A stretch of DNA of 64,000 nucleotides, taken from NCBI GenBank assembly GCA_016788785.1, contig JAEUSM010000017.1, positions 248,001 through 312,000 on the forward strand. The letters run 5' to 3'. Numbering within the stretch: position 1 is the first letter of the stretch; every line of letters starts with the position of its first letter. A model generated the notes under the pieces. It did no database searches. It was not told where the DNA came from and saw only the letters and a list, made by a program, of their open reading frames with translations. Source of the stretch: Candidatus Kapaibacterium sp. (GTDB lineage: Bacteria > Bacteroidota > Ignavibacteria > Kapaibacteriales > JAEUSM01). This document shows positions 35,988-47,032 of the stretch, in pieces. A program made the translations under genes and the position numbers.

Positions 35988-36010
35988 TTGAAGGTAATTT
36001 TTACCTTCAA
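35988..36010. promoter_or_regulatory. 23-base inverted repeat upstream of gcvP
   Basis: TTGAAGGTAA and TTACCTTCAA face each other across TTT, a perfect ten-base repeat ending 25 bases before the gcvP start. It is not followed by a T-run in either direction, so it is more likely an operator or a 5'-leader hairpin than a terminator. Confidence 0.5.
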
Positions 36011-36035
36011 CCACTACTATACTTACTAATTTTCA

Positions 36036-38912
36036 ATGGAAAATTACTTTCAATACACTGATTCATTTGAATCTCGACATAATGGTCCAGACGCTCCTGA
36101 AGTTGTATCAATGTTAGAAACTATTGGCGTTTCTTCTTTAGATCAGCTTATTAATGAAACTGTTCCACCACATATTCGATTAGAAAAAGATTTACAACTT
36201 TCTGGTTCGCTTTCAGAATTTGAATTTTTGAAAGAATTAAAAGGTGTTTCTTCCAAAAACAAATTATATAAATCTTATATTGGAATGGGGTATTATGATA
36301 CTATTACTCCACCTGTTATATTACGAAATTTGTTGGAGAATCCGGGTTGGTATACACAATACACTCCCTATCAAGCAGAGATTGCTCAAGGTCGTTTGGA
36401 ATCATTGTTGAATTTTCAAACGATGATTTGTGATTTGACGGGATTCGAACTTGCAAATGCTTCCTTACTCGATGAAGGTACTGCAGCTGGTGAAGCTGTG
36501 GCACTGATGTATGCTTCTCGTAAAAACAAAGATGCTCATACTGTTTTTGTTTCTGAGTCTATTTTCCCTCAAACCTTAGATGTCCTCAAAACTCGTTGCG
36601 AGCCATTAGGAATTACCATTGAGGTTGGAAACGTATTTTCTACTGAATTTACTGATTCGATTTTTGGTGTTATTGTCCAATATCCCAATAATCTTGGTGT
36701 TGTCGAATCATATAAAGAAGTTTCCGACAAAGCTCATGCTGTCGGTGCATTAATAACATTCTGTTGCGATATTCTTGCGTTGGTGCTTTTAACTCCTCCA
36801 GCTGAATTAGGTGCTGATATTGCTGTTGGTTCTGCTCAACGTTTTGGTGTACCGATGGGTTATGGTGGACCTCACGCAGCGTATTTTGCGACAAAAGATG
36901 AATTTAAACGCTCTATACCTGGTAGAATTATTGGTGTTTCCATTGATTCTCATGGAAACCAAGCACTTCGTATGGCATTGCAAACGCGTGAACAACATAT
37001 CAAACGCGATAAAGCAACGTCGAATATTTGTACTGCACAGGCATTACTTGCGAATATTGCGGCGATGTATGCAGTCTATCATGGTCCTGATGGATTACAA
37101 GCGATTGCAAATAGAGTCCATTCTTTGACGAAATTATTAGCACATTCTCTTCAAAACTTGGGATATTCCTTAGTTTCAAATAGCTTTTTTGATACTCTTG
37201 CGATTTCAGTTTCAGCGGATGAACAAGCAAAAATTCATAAAACTGCTCTTGAAAATGAAATTAATCTTCGCTACATTGGAACGAATTTGATAGGTGTTTC
37301 TCTTGATGAAACCGTTTCTTTCGATGATTTGACAGCGTTAGTTTCAGTTTTTGCAAGTGTCAAAAATAGTGCTGTTCCATCATTAACTTCTGTACATATT
37401 GATTCATTGCCTCAAGCTATATCAACGGATTTACTTCGAACAGATAAGTTCCTAACCCATCCACATTTCAATACGTATCGCTCTGAAACGGAAATGATGC
37501 GATATTTGAAGTATTTGGAAAATAAAGACCTTTCGTTGGTTCACTCGATGATTGCTCTTGGTTCTTGTACAATGAAATTGAATGCTGCCGTAGAAATGAT
37601 TCCTGTTACATGGAAAGAATTTGGCGGTATTCATCCATTTGTACCATTAGATCAAGCAACTGGGTACAAAGAAGTCTTTACTAATCTGGAAAAAGCGTTA
37701 TGTGAAATTACTGGCTTTGATGCGATTTCCTTACAACCAAATGCAGGTGCTCAAGGGGAATATGCAGGTCTGTTGGTTATTCGTAAATATCATCATTCTC
37801 GTGGTGATTTCCACAGAAATGTTGTTCTCATTCCATCTTCAGCTCACGGAACTAATCCTGCAAGTGCTGTGATGGCGGGTATGAAGGTTGTAGTAACGAA
37901 AACTGATGAAAACGGAAATATTGATGTAGCGGATTTGAAAGAAAAAGCACTTCTCTACAAAGATACACTTTCTGCATTGATGGTTACATACCCATCAACT
38001 CACGGTGTATTCGAAGAAACCATTATGGATATTTGTTCTATCATCCACGAAAATGGTGGTAGGGTCTATATGGACGGTGCAAATATGAATGCTCAAGTCG
38101 GTTTGACTTCACCTCGCCGAATAGGTGCGGATGTGTGCCACTTGAATTTGCACAAAACCTTCTGTATTCCTCACGGTGGTGGTGGACCTGGAATGGGACC
38201 AATTGGCGTTGTTGCAGATTTGGCTCCGTTTTTACCGGGTCATGCTGTTGTTCCGATGGATATTGCAGACGCTATTCCAGCTGTTTCGTCAGCTCCATGG
38301 GGATCAGCATCAATTTTGCTTATTTCTTGGGCATATATTCGTTTGATGGGTGCTAAAGGATTAACGAATGCAACGAAATTCGCTATTTTGAATGCGAATT
38401 ACATCAAAGAACGTTTGCAACCATACTACCCTGCTTTATACACTGGATTGAACAATCGTATTGCACACGAAATGATTATCGACCTTCGTATGTTCAAACA
38501 ATATGGTATCGAAGTTGAAGACATCGCCAAACGTTTGATTGATTACGGTTTCCATGCCCCTACAGTCTCGTTTCCGGTACCAGGCACTATGATGATCGAA
38601 CCAACCGAAAGCGAGCCTAAAACGGAAATAGATAGATTCTGCGATGCGATGATTAGTATTCGTGTGGAAATTGATGAAGTGATTTCCGGTATTGCGGATG
38701 CGAAAGACAATGTGTTGAAAAATGCTCCTCATACTGCTTATTCAGTGATTAGCGATGAGTGGGATCATTTGTATTCTCGCCAAAAGGCAGCATACCCACT
38801 TCCATACTTGAAACATCATAAATTCTGGCCCTCAGTCGGTAGAGTCAACAATACCCATGGAGACAGAACACTTATTTGTACTTGCCCTGACATTTCCGAA
38901 TACGAAGCATAA
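36036..38912 (+). CDS. gcvP: Glycine dehydrogenase (decarboxylating), P-protein of the glycine cleavage system
   Basis: GcvP decarboxylates glycine with pyridoxal phosphate and passes the aminomethyl group to the H-protein. The 958 residues are the full-length fused form: an N-terminal half ([30 protein letters not shown]) and a C-terminal half with the PLP lysine in [18 protein letters not shown] near residue 710. The genes for H-, T- and L-proteins are not in the window. The gene is monocistronic here, with an inverted repeat just upstream and a strong bidirectional terminator after it. Confidence 0.97.
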   Translation: MENYFQYTDSFESRHNGPDAPEVVSMLETIGVSSLDQLINETVPPHIRLEKDLQLSGSLSEFEFLKELKGVSSKNKLYKSYIGMGYYDTITPPVILRNLLENPGWYTQYTPYQAEIAQGRLESLLNFQTMICDLTGFELANASLLDEGTAAGEAVALMYASRKNKDAHTVFVSESIFPQTLDVLKTRCEPLGITIEVGNVFSTEFTDSIFGVIVQYPNNLGVVESYKEVSDKAHAVGALITFCCDILALVLLTPPAELGADIAVGSAQRFGVPMGYGGPHAAYFATKDEFKRSIPGRIIGVSIDSHGNQALRMALQTREQHIKRDKATSNICTAQALLANIAAMYAVYHGPDGLQAIANRVHSLTKLLAHSLQNLGYSLVSNSFFDTLAISVSADEQAKIHKTALENEINLRYIGTNLIGVSLDETVSFDDLTALVSVFASVKNSAVPSLTSVHIDSLPQAISTDLLRTDKFLTHPHFNTYRSETEMMRYLKYLENKDLSLVHSMIALGSCTMKLNAAVEMIPVTWKEFGGIHPFVPLDQATGYKEVFTNLEKALCEITGFDAISLQPNAGAQGEYAGLLVIRKYHHSRGDFHRNVVLIPSSAHGTNPASAVMAGMKVVVTKTDENGNIDVADLKEKALLYKDTLSALMVTYPSTHGVFEETIMDICSIIHENGGRVYMDGANMNAQVGLTSPRRIGADVCHLNLHKTFCIPHGGGGPGMGPIGVVADLAPFLPGHAVVPMDIADAIPAVSSAPWGSASILLISWAYIRLMGAKGLTNATKFAILNANYIKERLQPYYPALYTGLNNRIAHEMIIDLRMFKQYGIEVEDIAKRLIDYGFHAPTVSFPVPGTMMIEPTESEPKTEIDRFCDAMISIRVEIDEVISGIADAKDNVLKNAPHTAYSVISDEWDHLYSRQKAAYPLPYLKHHKFWPSVGRVNNTHGDRTLICTCPDISEYEA

Positions 38913-38930
38913 ATACAAAATACTTTCAAC

Positions 38931-38958
38931 AAAAAAGGCGGTTTAAAACCGCCTTTTT
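38931..38958. terminator. Bidirectional terminator between gcvP and cassette copy 1
   Basis: The stem AAAAAAGGCGGTTT / AAACCGCCTTTTTT is followed by ATGCTATTT. The same hairpin and the same trailing ATGCTATTT recur at 43955-43993 next to the other copy of the two-gene cassette. Confidence 0.9.
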
Positions 38959-38975
38959 TTATGCTATTTTCTTAC

Positions 38976-40472
38976 TTATTTAGTAAGAACAAACGAGGTT
39001 GTTACTTTCTCTTTGTCACCAAATGATAGATAATAGAACCCACTTGGTAATGCAGATACATCGATATTCGAGCGAGAAGTATAATTTTGTATTTTCATCA
39101 CCTCTTGGCCATAGATATTCGAGATTGTTGCTGACCCTACCTTCAAATCTGGAGTATTTACAAAAATCACACCTGCACTTGGATTTGGAGAAACAACGAT
39201 ATGTTGTTGTTTTGGTTTATCTTGTACAGACAAAGGAATACCAGAATACGAAGCAGTGTACATATAATCAAATGGACCACTGGTGATATCCAAGCCAGTT
39301 GCAACAATAGTTCCATTTGATGTAGCCGTTACTGCTAAAAATCTACCTAATCTATCATTTTCATCAAAAGAAAAAGTATCCTTAGTTACTAAAGAAAACC
39401 CCTTGATTGTAGGTCGAAAAATAGTATTTGATTGAATCGTCTCTAAGTTTTCACCAGCAAAAATTATAGCACTCGAATCAGATGAAAAGCAAAAATCTCT
39501 TGAAAGAATACTTCTTTCTTTCCCAAAAGGAAAGTCTACAGAAAGTAATTCTCCATTGATATGTATCGTTGCTACAAATGGATGATACTTTCTAAAACCG
39601 CTTAGTGAGTTTCCGCAAACATAGATTCTGTCATTTTTTAGTAACATTTTTCTTACAAGCAATGCGTGGTTTGGAACACCCACATCACTTGAAGTAAATG
39701 TATATAATTCATTGCCGACCAAACTATTTGTTGTGTCTTCAAACATACTTAAGTCGCTTTTAGAAACTACAAAGAAATTTGGTTGTACTCCTTCTTGATT
39801 ATATCCAAAAAGATGAAAGAGTGAGTTAGAAACTCTATAAATTTTAGTATCCCACAAGGAATAAAATGGAGAAGCTTTATCAAAAATATTAATAGTATCT
39901 GAAAAGAATTTTCTACTGAATTGGTCGAAAGAACTAACTTCAATTTGACTATAATAGTCATTGTTTCCTGAAGAAAATAAGTTATAGTTGTTGTCTAATA
40001 ATTTGTTGTCTTTTAACTTACTAATAAACGTGGGTATTTTAATTGTACTACTATTTTGAGATGGAAATGTTCCTTGTGCAGTTCCAATATTATTTAAAAA
40101 CTTTAGAAAAAGTAAAGTACCACTCCAATCCTTTTTTGTAGATGTTCGCATTGAAAGAAGCTGATAATTATTTTCTTCTTTATTGTACTCCAAAGTACCA
40201 AAGTTGTTAGGACGTCTTTCTTGAAATTGTACAGGATAAGTGTAACTATGCCTATTCCATTCTATTTCACCATTTTTAGTATATTTTATCATATACGTAA
40301 ACGCAGAATCAGAATCTAAGGAAATACAGACATTTCCATCTACATCGGATGCTATCATTGTACCCCAAACTCTTTGAGCAGTGTCTTTATATTCCACACT
40401 CCAGTTTCTTTGTAAGTTTTGAGCAGATACAAATGAAAATGAAAAAAATAATAAAATTAATAGACTTTTCAT
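38976..40472 (-). CDS. T9SS-secreted cassette protein, copy 1 (paralog of 42463-43947)
   Basis: The protein is 498 residues from ATG 40472, which begins a signal peptide (K-S-L-L-I-L-L-F-F-S-F-S-F-V-S-A-Q); the frame continues upstream inside the neighbouring gene. The mature start Q-N-L-Q-R-N-W-S-V-E-Y is shared with the paralog. It ends in a type A T9SS sorting domain (V-S-P-N-P-S-A-G...G-F-Y-Y-L-S-F-G-D). Before that lies a block nearly identical to the paralog (T-K-D-T-F-S-F-D-E-N-D-R-L-G-R-F). The start is one base after the stop of the cysteine-rich gene, so the two are translated together. No recognised enzymatic motif; the fold before the sorting domain looks beta-rich, possibly a propeller. 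Confidence 0.85.
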   Translation of the reverse strand: MKSLLILLFFSFSFVSAQNLQRNWSVEYKDTAQRVWGTMIASDVDGNVCISLDSDSAFTYMIKYTKNGEIEWNRHSYTYPVQFQERRPNNFGTLEYNKEENNYQLLSMRTSTKKDWSGTLLFLKFLNNIGTAQGTFPSQNSSTIKIPTFISKLKDNKLLDNNYNLFSSGNNDYYSQIEVSSFDQFSRKFFSDTINIFDKASPFYSLWDTKIYRVSNSLFHLFGYNQEGVQPNFFVVSKSDLSMFEDTTNSLVGNELYTFTSSDVGVPNHALLVRKMLLKNDRIYVCGNSLSGFRKYHPFVATIHINGELLSVDFPFGKERSILSRDFCFSSDSSAIIFAGENLETIQSNTIFRPTIKGFSLVTKDTFSFDENDRLGRFLAVTATSNGTIVATGLDITSGPFDYMYTASYSGIPLSVQDKPKQQHIVVSPNPSAGVIFVNTPDLKVGSATISNIYGQEVMKIQNYTSRSNIDVSALPSGFYYLSFGDKEKVTTSFVLTK

Positions 40473-40473
40473 G

Positions 40474-41298
40474 TTAATTCGACTCCGGGCAAGTAAACTC
40501 ACAATTTCCACTATAAGTACTAAGAACTGTATGACCAGCAGCTGAAAAAATAGGACATACTGGAGGCGTTTTAGTGATACATTCTGTTCCATTAATACCA
40601 TGATTTACTGATTGCCCATTTAAAAATACAGCTTTATTTGTATTTCTATCGATACAATAATAATGAATCATGCTACAACAATTATTTTCAACACAATCTA
40701 AATATTTATGACCAATAATATATTTTGTAGGATCATTGTTGTCTTGTAAATATGCGGTACATACAGACATACAAGCACCTGTTAAAATTCCTTGCTGCCA
40801 AAGACCATAATGGTCATTAGGAGTTCCGTCAGGCTTAGTACAGTACCATTTTTCTTTATCATTTGGAGTTACTTCTCGAGCAAAGGTTTCTTCTAGTAAA
40901 AGTCCCAAGATGCTTTTTTGAATTTGACCATACAATTGCCTTAAGAAAATTTCATTAGGTGGTCCATTTACTCCAAAAGGATAGATTTGCATTAATAAAT
41001 TCTGACAACCTCCCATATACTGAATATTGCTAATTTTAATTATACTTAAATAAGGAGCACAGTCGTTTGCTAATTCAAATTCTACTTTAGCATAACAGAA
41101 AGGATAACCTGGTACAGGGATTATTTTTGTCTCAGTTCTCCAGTTTGGCGTACCTATGCAATACGTATAATGATCACAGCCATGATTTGGTAATTGAGCA
41201 AAAAGTAATCCATTAGAACTAAATAAAAAACACACAATAACTAAGAATAGAATCCCACTTATAGATAGATGGTTTAACGTAAAAAAACAATTAGACAT
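40474..41298 (-). CDS. Secreted 16-cysteine protein, copy 1 (paralog of 41646-42461)
   Basis: The 274-residue protein starts at ATG 41298, preceded by a strong AAGGAG seven bases upstream. A signal peptide spans about residues 1-34. The mature chain begins L-P-N-H-G-C-D-H and has sixteen cysteines, all matched in the paralog: G-C-D-H, P-G-Y-P-F-C, G-G-C-Q-N, G-A-C-M-S-V-C, C-V-E-N-N-C-C, T-C-P-E at the end, and others. This suggests eight disulfides. There is no T9SS sorting domain, so it may stay periplasmic or bind its T9SS neighbour. I do not recognise the family. Confidence 0.75.
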   Translation of the reverse strand: MSNCFFTLNHLSISGILFLVIVCFLFSSNGLLFAQLPNHGCDHYTYCIGTPNWRTETKIIPVPGYPFCYAKVEFELANDCAPYLSIIKISNIQYMGGCQNLLMQIYPFGVNGPPNEIFLRQLYGQIQKSILGLLLEETFAREVTPNDKEKWYCTKPDGTPNDHYGLWQQGILTGACMSVCTAYLQDNNDPTKYIIGHKYLDCVENNCCSMIHYYCIDRNTNKAVFLNGQSVNHGINGTECITKTPPVCPIFSAAGHTVLSTYSGNCEFTCPESN

Positions 41299-41645
41299 AA
41301 CTAGACTCCTTATAATAATAATTAACATATTCAACTTAAACGACATGATTTAATCTTTATTTTATATTTCTAATTTAAACTATATGTTTTATCGATGCAA
41401 TTATTCATATGTGATTTACTATAGTTTTTATTAAGTTTCTTTACTACTTTCAATAAAATCTGAAGCTATATACTACAAGAATGTTTTGTTAACGCAATCA
41501 ACAAACACTAAGATAAATATTAGTAATTGTAGAATTTTAACTTTGGCCAAGCAATAATTTTATTGTTAATATATTGTTTATTACAATATGCGATCCTTGC
41601 TGACGTTTGAATAGGTATGTTTTTTTAATTTTGAAAAGGTGTTTT
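41299..41645. promoter_or_regulatory. Divergent promoter region at the centre of the inverted cassette pair
   Basis: This 347-base, very AT-rich gap separates the two head-to-head copies. It holds the AAGGAG ribosome-binding site of copy 1 (complement of 41306-41311) and A-A-A-A-G-G-T-G before copy 2. I see no gene and no long inverted repeat, so the two arms are not mirror images at DNA level in this centre. Each copy presumably has its own promoter here. Confidence 0.5.
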
Positions 41646-42461
41646 ATGAAATTTCAGTTTATTTACAATTTTAGATTTGTAATAACTAATGTGTTCGTTT
41701 GCAGTATATTTCTGCTATTGTTCATTTCTATGAATAATTATTTGTACTCACAAATAGAAAATCATGGATGCGATCATAATAATTGGTGTCCAAATGGCAC
41801 CAAAACTACAGAAACAAGGATTGTTCCTGTACCAGGATATCCTTTTTGTTTTGCGAAAGTAGAATTTGAACTTACTAGATGTGAACAATTTTCTAGTGTA
41901 GTTGTGGTTAAATCCATTAATTACTTAGGAGGGTGTACTAATCTTTTAACTCAAATGTACCCCTTAGGTTTAAATGCACCACCTGATGAAATATTTATGA
42001 GACAAATGTGGGGTCAAATACAAGTAAATATCTTATCATTAGCATTTGAGGAATTTTTTAATAGTATAACAGATCCTGTAATAAAAGATACATATTATTG
42101 TACAAATCCTGATGGAACCCCAAGAAATTCTTCTACATATACACAACAAGTTTTAATTAATGGAGCATGTTTGTCATTATGCACAGCCCTTTTACAAGAC
42201 ATTAACACCTCTGAGTATGTAGTTGCTCAGAGGTATCAAGATTGTCTTGAAAATAATTGTTGTATAATGTATTATACGTATTGCATTAATAGAAATACAA
42301 ATAAGGCTGTTAGAACAACTCCTGTTGTTAATACCGGAGTTTGGGAAAGTCAATGTACCAATACTGCACCACCAGATTGTCCGTCTTTTGTAACTTCTAA
42401 TTATAATGTAATAAGCACTTTTAGTGGTACATGTAAATTTACTTGTCAAGAAGAAGATTAA
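41646..42461 (+). CDS. Secreted 16-cysteine protein, copy 2 (paralog of 40474-41298)
   Basis: The 271-residue protein starts at ATG 41646 (preceded by A-A-A-A-G-G-T-G); an in-frame TTG lies 13 codons upstream. A long signal peptide spans about residues 1-36, ending L-Y-S-Q. The mature part begins I-E-N-H-G-C-D-H and follows copy 1 throughout: P-V-P-G-Y-P-F-C-F-A-K-V-E-F-E-L, Y-L-G-G-C-T-N-L-L-T-Q-M-Y-P, N-P-D-G-T-P, C-L-E-N-N-C-C, N-R-N-T-N-K-A-V. All sixteen mature cysteines align. The stop is one base before the T9SS partner gene. Family not recognised; the conserved cysteines point to a rigid extracytoplasmic fold. Confidence 0.75.
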   Translation: MKFQFIYNFRFVITNVFVCSIFLLLFISMNNYLYSQIENHGCDHNNWCPNGTKTTETRIVPVPGYPFCFAKVEFELTRCEQFSSVVVVKSINYLGGCTNLLTQMYPLGLNAPPDEIFMRQMWGQIQVNILSLAFEEFFNSITDPVIKDTYYCTNPDGTPRNSSTYTQQVLINGACLSLCTALLQDINTSEYVVAQRYQDCLENNCCIMYYTYCINRNTNKAVRTTPVVNTGVWESQCTNTAPPDCPSFVTSNYNVISTFSGTCKFTCQEED

Positions 42462-42462
42462 A

Positions 42463-43947
42463 ATGTATAATCTTATAATTGTATTTCTCATAACTTTTTC
42501 TACTCTATCCTCCCAAACCTTACAACGTAATTGGGGAGTAGAATATAATGATTCTGTACAGAAAGTGTTTGGAAGAATGATAGCATCAGATATTGATGGA
42601 AACGTTTGTCTTTCTATAAGTTCAGACTCTTCGTATACATATATTCTCAAGTATACCAAAAATGGAGAAATAGAATGGATTAGGAATAGTTATGATTACC
42701 CAGAGCTATTTAGAATAGGATATCTAAGTAGCATGGGTCAATTTGACTATGATAGTCAAAACGATGTTTTTCATCTTGTTTCAATAAGACCTAGTAGTTT
42801 TGGAAGTCCTTATGGTAAACTGTTATCACTTACCTTTCAAAATAAAACTGGTATATCACAAGGTTTTTCACCAACTGAAAATAGTACCAGTTTGTTGATG
42901 CCGAGTGTTTTACGAAAAGCTAATGATAATTTATTTTACGATAACAAACTACTCTTTAATCATGTAGATAAACAAGGCTGGATATTTATAAGTTCTTATG
43001 ATAAATTTAGCAGATTATATACTGTAGATACTATAAATGTTATTGATTCTTTAGTACCTCAATACTCTTTATTTGATACGAAAATCAATCCATCTACAAA
43101 TTCAATGTATCATCTTTTAGGATTGAATATAGATATGGTTGCACAAAGTATGTTTGTTCTTTCAAAAACAAGTATGACATTGGTTGAAGATAGTACTAAT
43201 GAATTTTTAAACAATGATGTGTATGTATTTACATCTTCTGATTTGGGTGTTCCGACTCATGCTCTTTTTGTTAGAAAAATACTACTTAAAGATGATAAAA
43301 TCTATGTATGTGGTATGTCGTTGAGTAAAATTAGGATGTACCATCCCTATGTAGCAACTATTAATAATAATGGTAAATTACTATCAGTAGATTTTCCATT
43401 TGGAACAAAAGGAAGTACTCTTCCAAGAGATTTTTGCTTCTCCTCTGATTCTAGTGCAATAATTCTTGCTGGTGAAAATTATGATTTTATAAATAATTCC
43501 ATTTACCGACCTACTGTTAAAGGTTATTCATTGGTAACAAAGGATACATTTTCGTTTGATGAGAATGACAGATTAGGTAGATTTTTAGCAGTAACAGCTA
43601 CAAGTAATGGAACTATAGTCGCAACAGGTTTAGACCTAACGGGTGGTCCAGATTATTATATGTACACAGCATCGTATTCTGGTATACCGTTATCTGTACA
43701 AGATAAGACGACGAAGCCACAGATAGTTGTAGCTCCAAATCCTACAACTGGAATGATACGTTTAGATGGGCTAAAGGCTATAAACGGAACACTGACAATA
43801 TCAAATATTTATGGTCAAGAACTATTGAAATTGAATGATTATCAAACTTCCTCTTCAATAGATGTTTCGCAATTACCATGTGGATTCTACTTTGTATCGT
43901 ATGGAGATAAGGAAAAGCTTACTACCTCATTTGTTTTGACAAAGTAA
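42463..43947 (+). CDS. T9SS-secreted cassette protein, copy 2 (paralog of 38976-40472)
   Basis: The 494-residue protein starts at ATG 42463 with a signal peptide (Y-N-L-I-I-V-F-L-I-T-F-S-T-L-S-S-Q) and mature start T-L-Q-R-N-W-G-V-E-Y, the counterpart of copy 1. A near-invariant block at about residues 355-415 includes S-L-V-T-K-D-T-F-S-F-D-E-N-D-R-L-G-R-F and Y-T-A-S-Y-S-G-I-P-L-S-V-Q-D-K, followed by a type A T9SS sorting domain. Synonymous sites in this block differ between copies, so the likeness reflects protein constraint rather than a very recent copy. Coupled to the cysteine-rich gene by a one-base gap. Function unknown. Confidence 0.85.
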   Translation: MYNLIIVFLITFSTLSSQTLQRNWGVEYNDSVQKVFGRMIASDIDGNVCLSISSDSSYTYILKYTKNGEIEWIRNSYDYPELFRIGYLSSMGQFDYDSQNDVFHLVSIRPSSFGSPYGKLLSLTFQNKTGISQGFSPTENSTSLLMPSVLRKANDNLFYDNKLLFNHVDKQGWIFISSYDKFSRLYTVDTINVIDSLVPQYSLFDTKINPSTNSMYHLLGLNIDMVAQSMFVLSKTSMTLVEDSTNEFLNNDVYVFTSSDLGVPTHALFVRKILLKDDKIYVCGMSLSKIRMYHPYVATINNNGKLLSVDFPFGTKGSTLPRDFCFSSDSSAIILAGENYDFINNSIYRPTVKGYSLVTKDTFSFDENDRLGRFLAVTATSNGTIVATGLDLTGGPDYYMYTASYSGIPLSVQDKTTKPQIVVAPNPTTGMIRLDGLKAINGTLTISNIYGQELLKLNDYQTSSSIDVSQLPCGFYFVSYGDKEKLTTSFVLTK

Positions 43948-43954
43948 AAGTAAC

Positions 43955-43984
43955 AAAAAAGGCGGTTTTGAACCGCCTTTTTTT
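43955..43984. terminator. Bidirectional terminator after cassette copy 2
   Basis: The stem AAAAAAGGCGGTT / AACCGCCTTTTTT with a three-base loop lies seven bases past the copy 2 stop and abuts the stop of the convergent peroxiredoxin-like gene. The trailing ATGCTATTT repeats the sequence at 38951-38969. Confidence 0.9.
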
Positions 43985-44525
43985 ATGCTATTTGCTTTTG
44001 TTGTAATTTGAGGATGGAAGGAATTTTTGCAAAGTCTGGATGATCACCAATGTGTTTGAAGTGATGCTTCCACAAAATTGTGTCTGTTTCTACATAAAAC
44101 ATTCCAGGCATTACCAATGGGTCTCCGACGGGTTTACCGACGAAATTTCCTTTTGCGACTGCACGAAATCCACACGCTACAACGCTTGGTCCCAGTAACT
44201 CATTGAACGAACCTCGCTCGACTCCAAATTCAGAATACAACGTTTTGCTAGGGTCAGAAATAGCAGGAACTTCATCCCAAAATTTGCGGAAAAAGGTATC
44301 CCCCTCTTCAACGCTTCCCATGTGAACAAACATCACGTTCGGAAAATTGGGGATAGTTTTTGTTGCATTTTTCAAATCTTTGATATTTTCACGACAAAAG
44401 ACACATCCAAAATGTCGCAAAAACACAACAAATTTGGGTTCACGAATGAGCTCAGAAAAGTGTGAACCTTGTTCGAAATTTCTCCCATACATTGGAGTTG
44501 AAAGTATTGCTGGTGATAGTACCAC
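43983..44525 (-). CDS. Peroxiredoxin-like (AhpC/TSA, PRXL2-type) protein
   Basis: The 180-residue protein has a thioredoxin-fold core with V-V-F-L-R-H-F-G-C-V-F-C-R near residue 40, the C-x-x-C pattern of the AhpC/TSA-related PRXL2 group. The frame is open further upstream into ligA. GTG 44525 lies one base past the ligA stop and gives the N-terminus L-S-P-A-I-L-S-T-P-M-Y; ATG 44492, 11 codons later, is an alternative. Coupling to ligA is likely, given the one-base gap. The role is probably reduction of peroxides or redox signalling; the substrate is unknown. Confidence 0.8.
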   Translation of the reverse strand: MVLSPAILSTPMYGRNFEQGSHFSELIREPKFVVFLRHFGCVFCRENIKDLKNATKTIPNFPNVMFVHMGSVEEGDTFFRKFWDEVPAISDPSKTLYSEFGVERGSFNELLGPSVVACGFRAVAKGNFVGKPVGDPLVMPGMFYVETDTILWKHHFKHIGDHPDFAKIPSILKLQQKQIA

Positions 44526-44526
44526 G

Positions 44527-46882
<2,356 letters not shown>

Positions 46883-46965
46883 AATACACCTACAATAGTA
46901 GAGAATAACAATAACTAATACTATAAACGAACTATGCAGTAAAAAAGTTCTTAATTAACTCCAAA

Positions 46966-47032
46966 TCATCCTCATCTTAAATTGTGAAACTTGTAGTGAA
47001 CAATCATCCTCATCATCTTTATCATCCTCATC
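46966..47032. repeat. Short interrupted repeat of TCATCCTCATC
   Basis: The unit A-A-T-C-A-T-C-C-T-C-A-T-C occurs three times within about 70 bases just beyond the stop of the second TauE gene. Read on the minus strand the units give Asp/Glu codons in a frame other than the gene. There is no hairpin. It is probably a slippage-prone low-complexity stretch. Confidence 0.45.

Noticed and set aside
40473-40601. 43-codon upstream extension of the cassette T9SS protein, copy 1
   Set aside because: It lies inside the cysteine-rich gene in another frame; the signal peptide and the matching layout in copy 2 fix the start at 40472.
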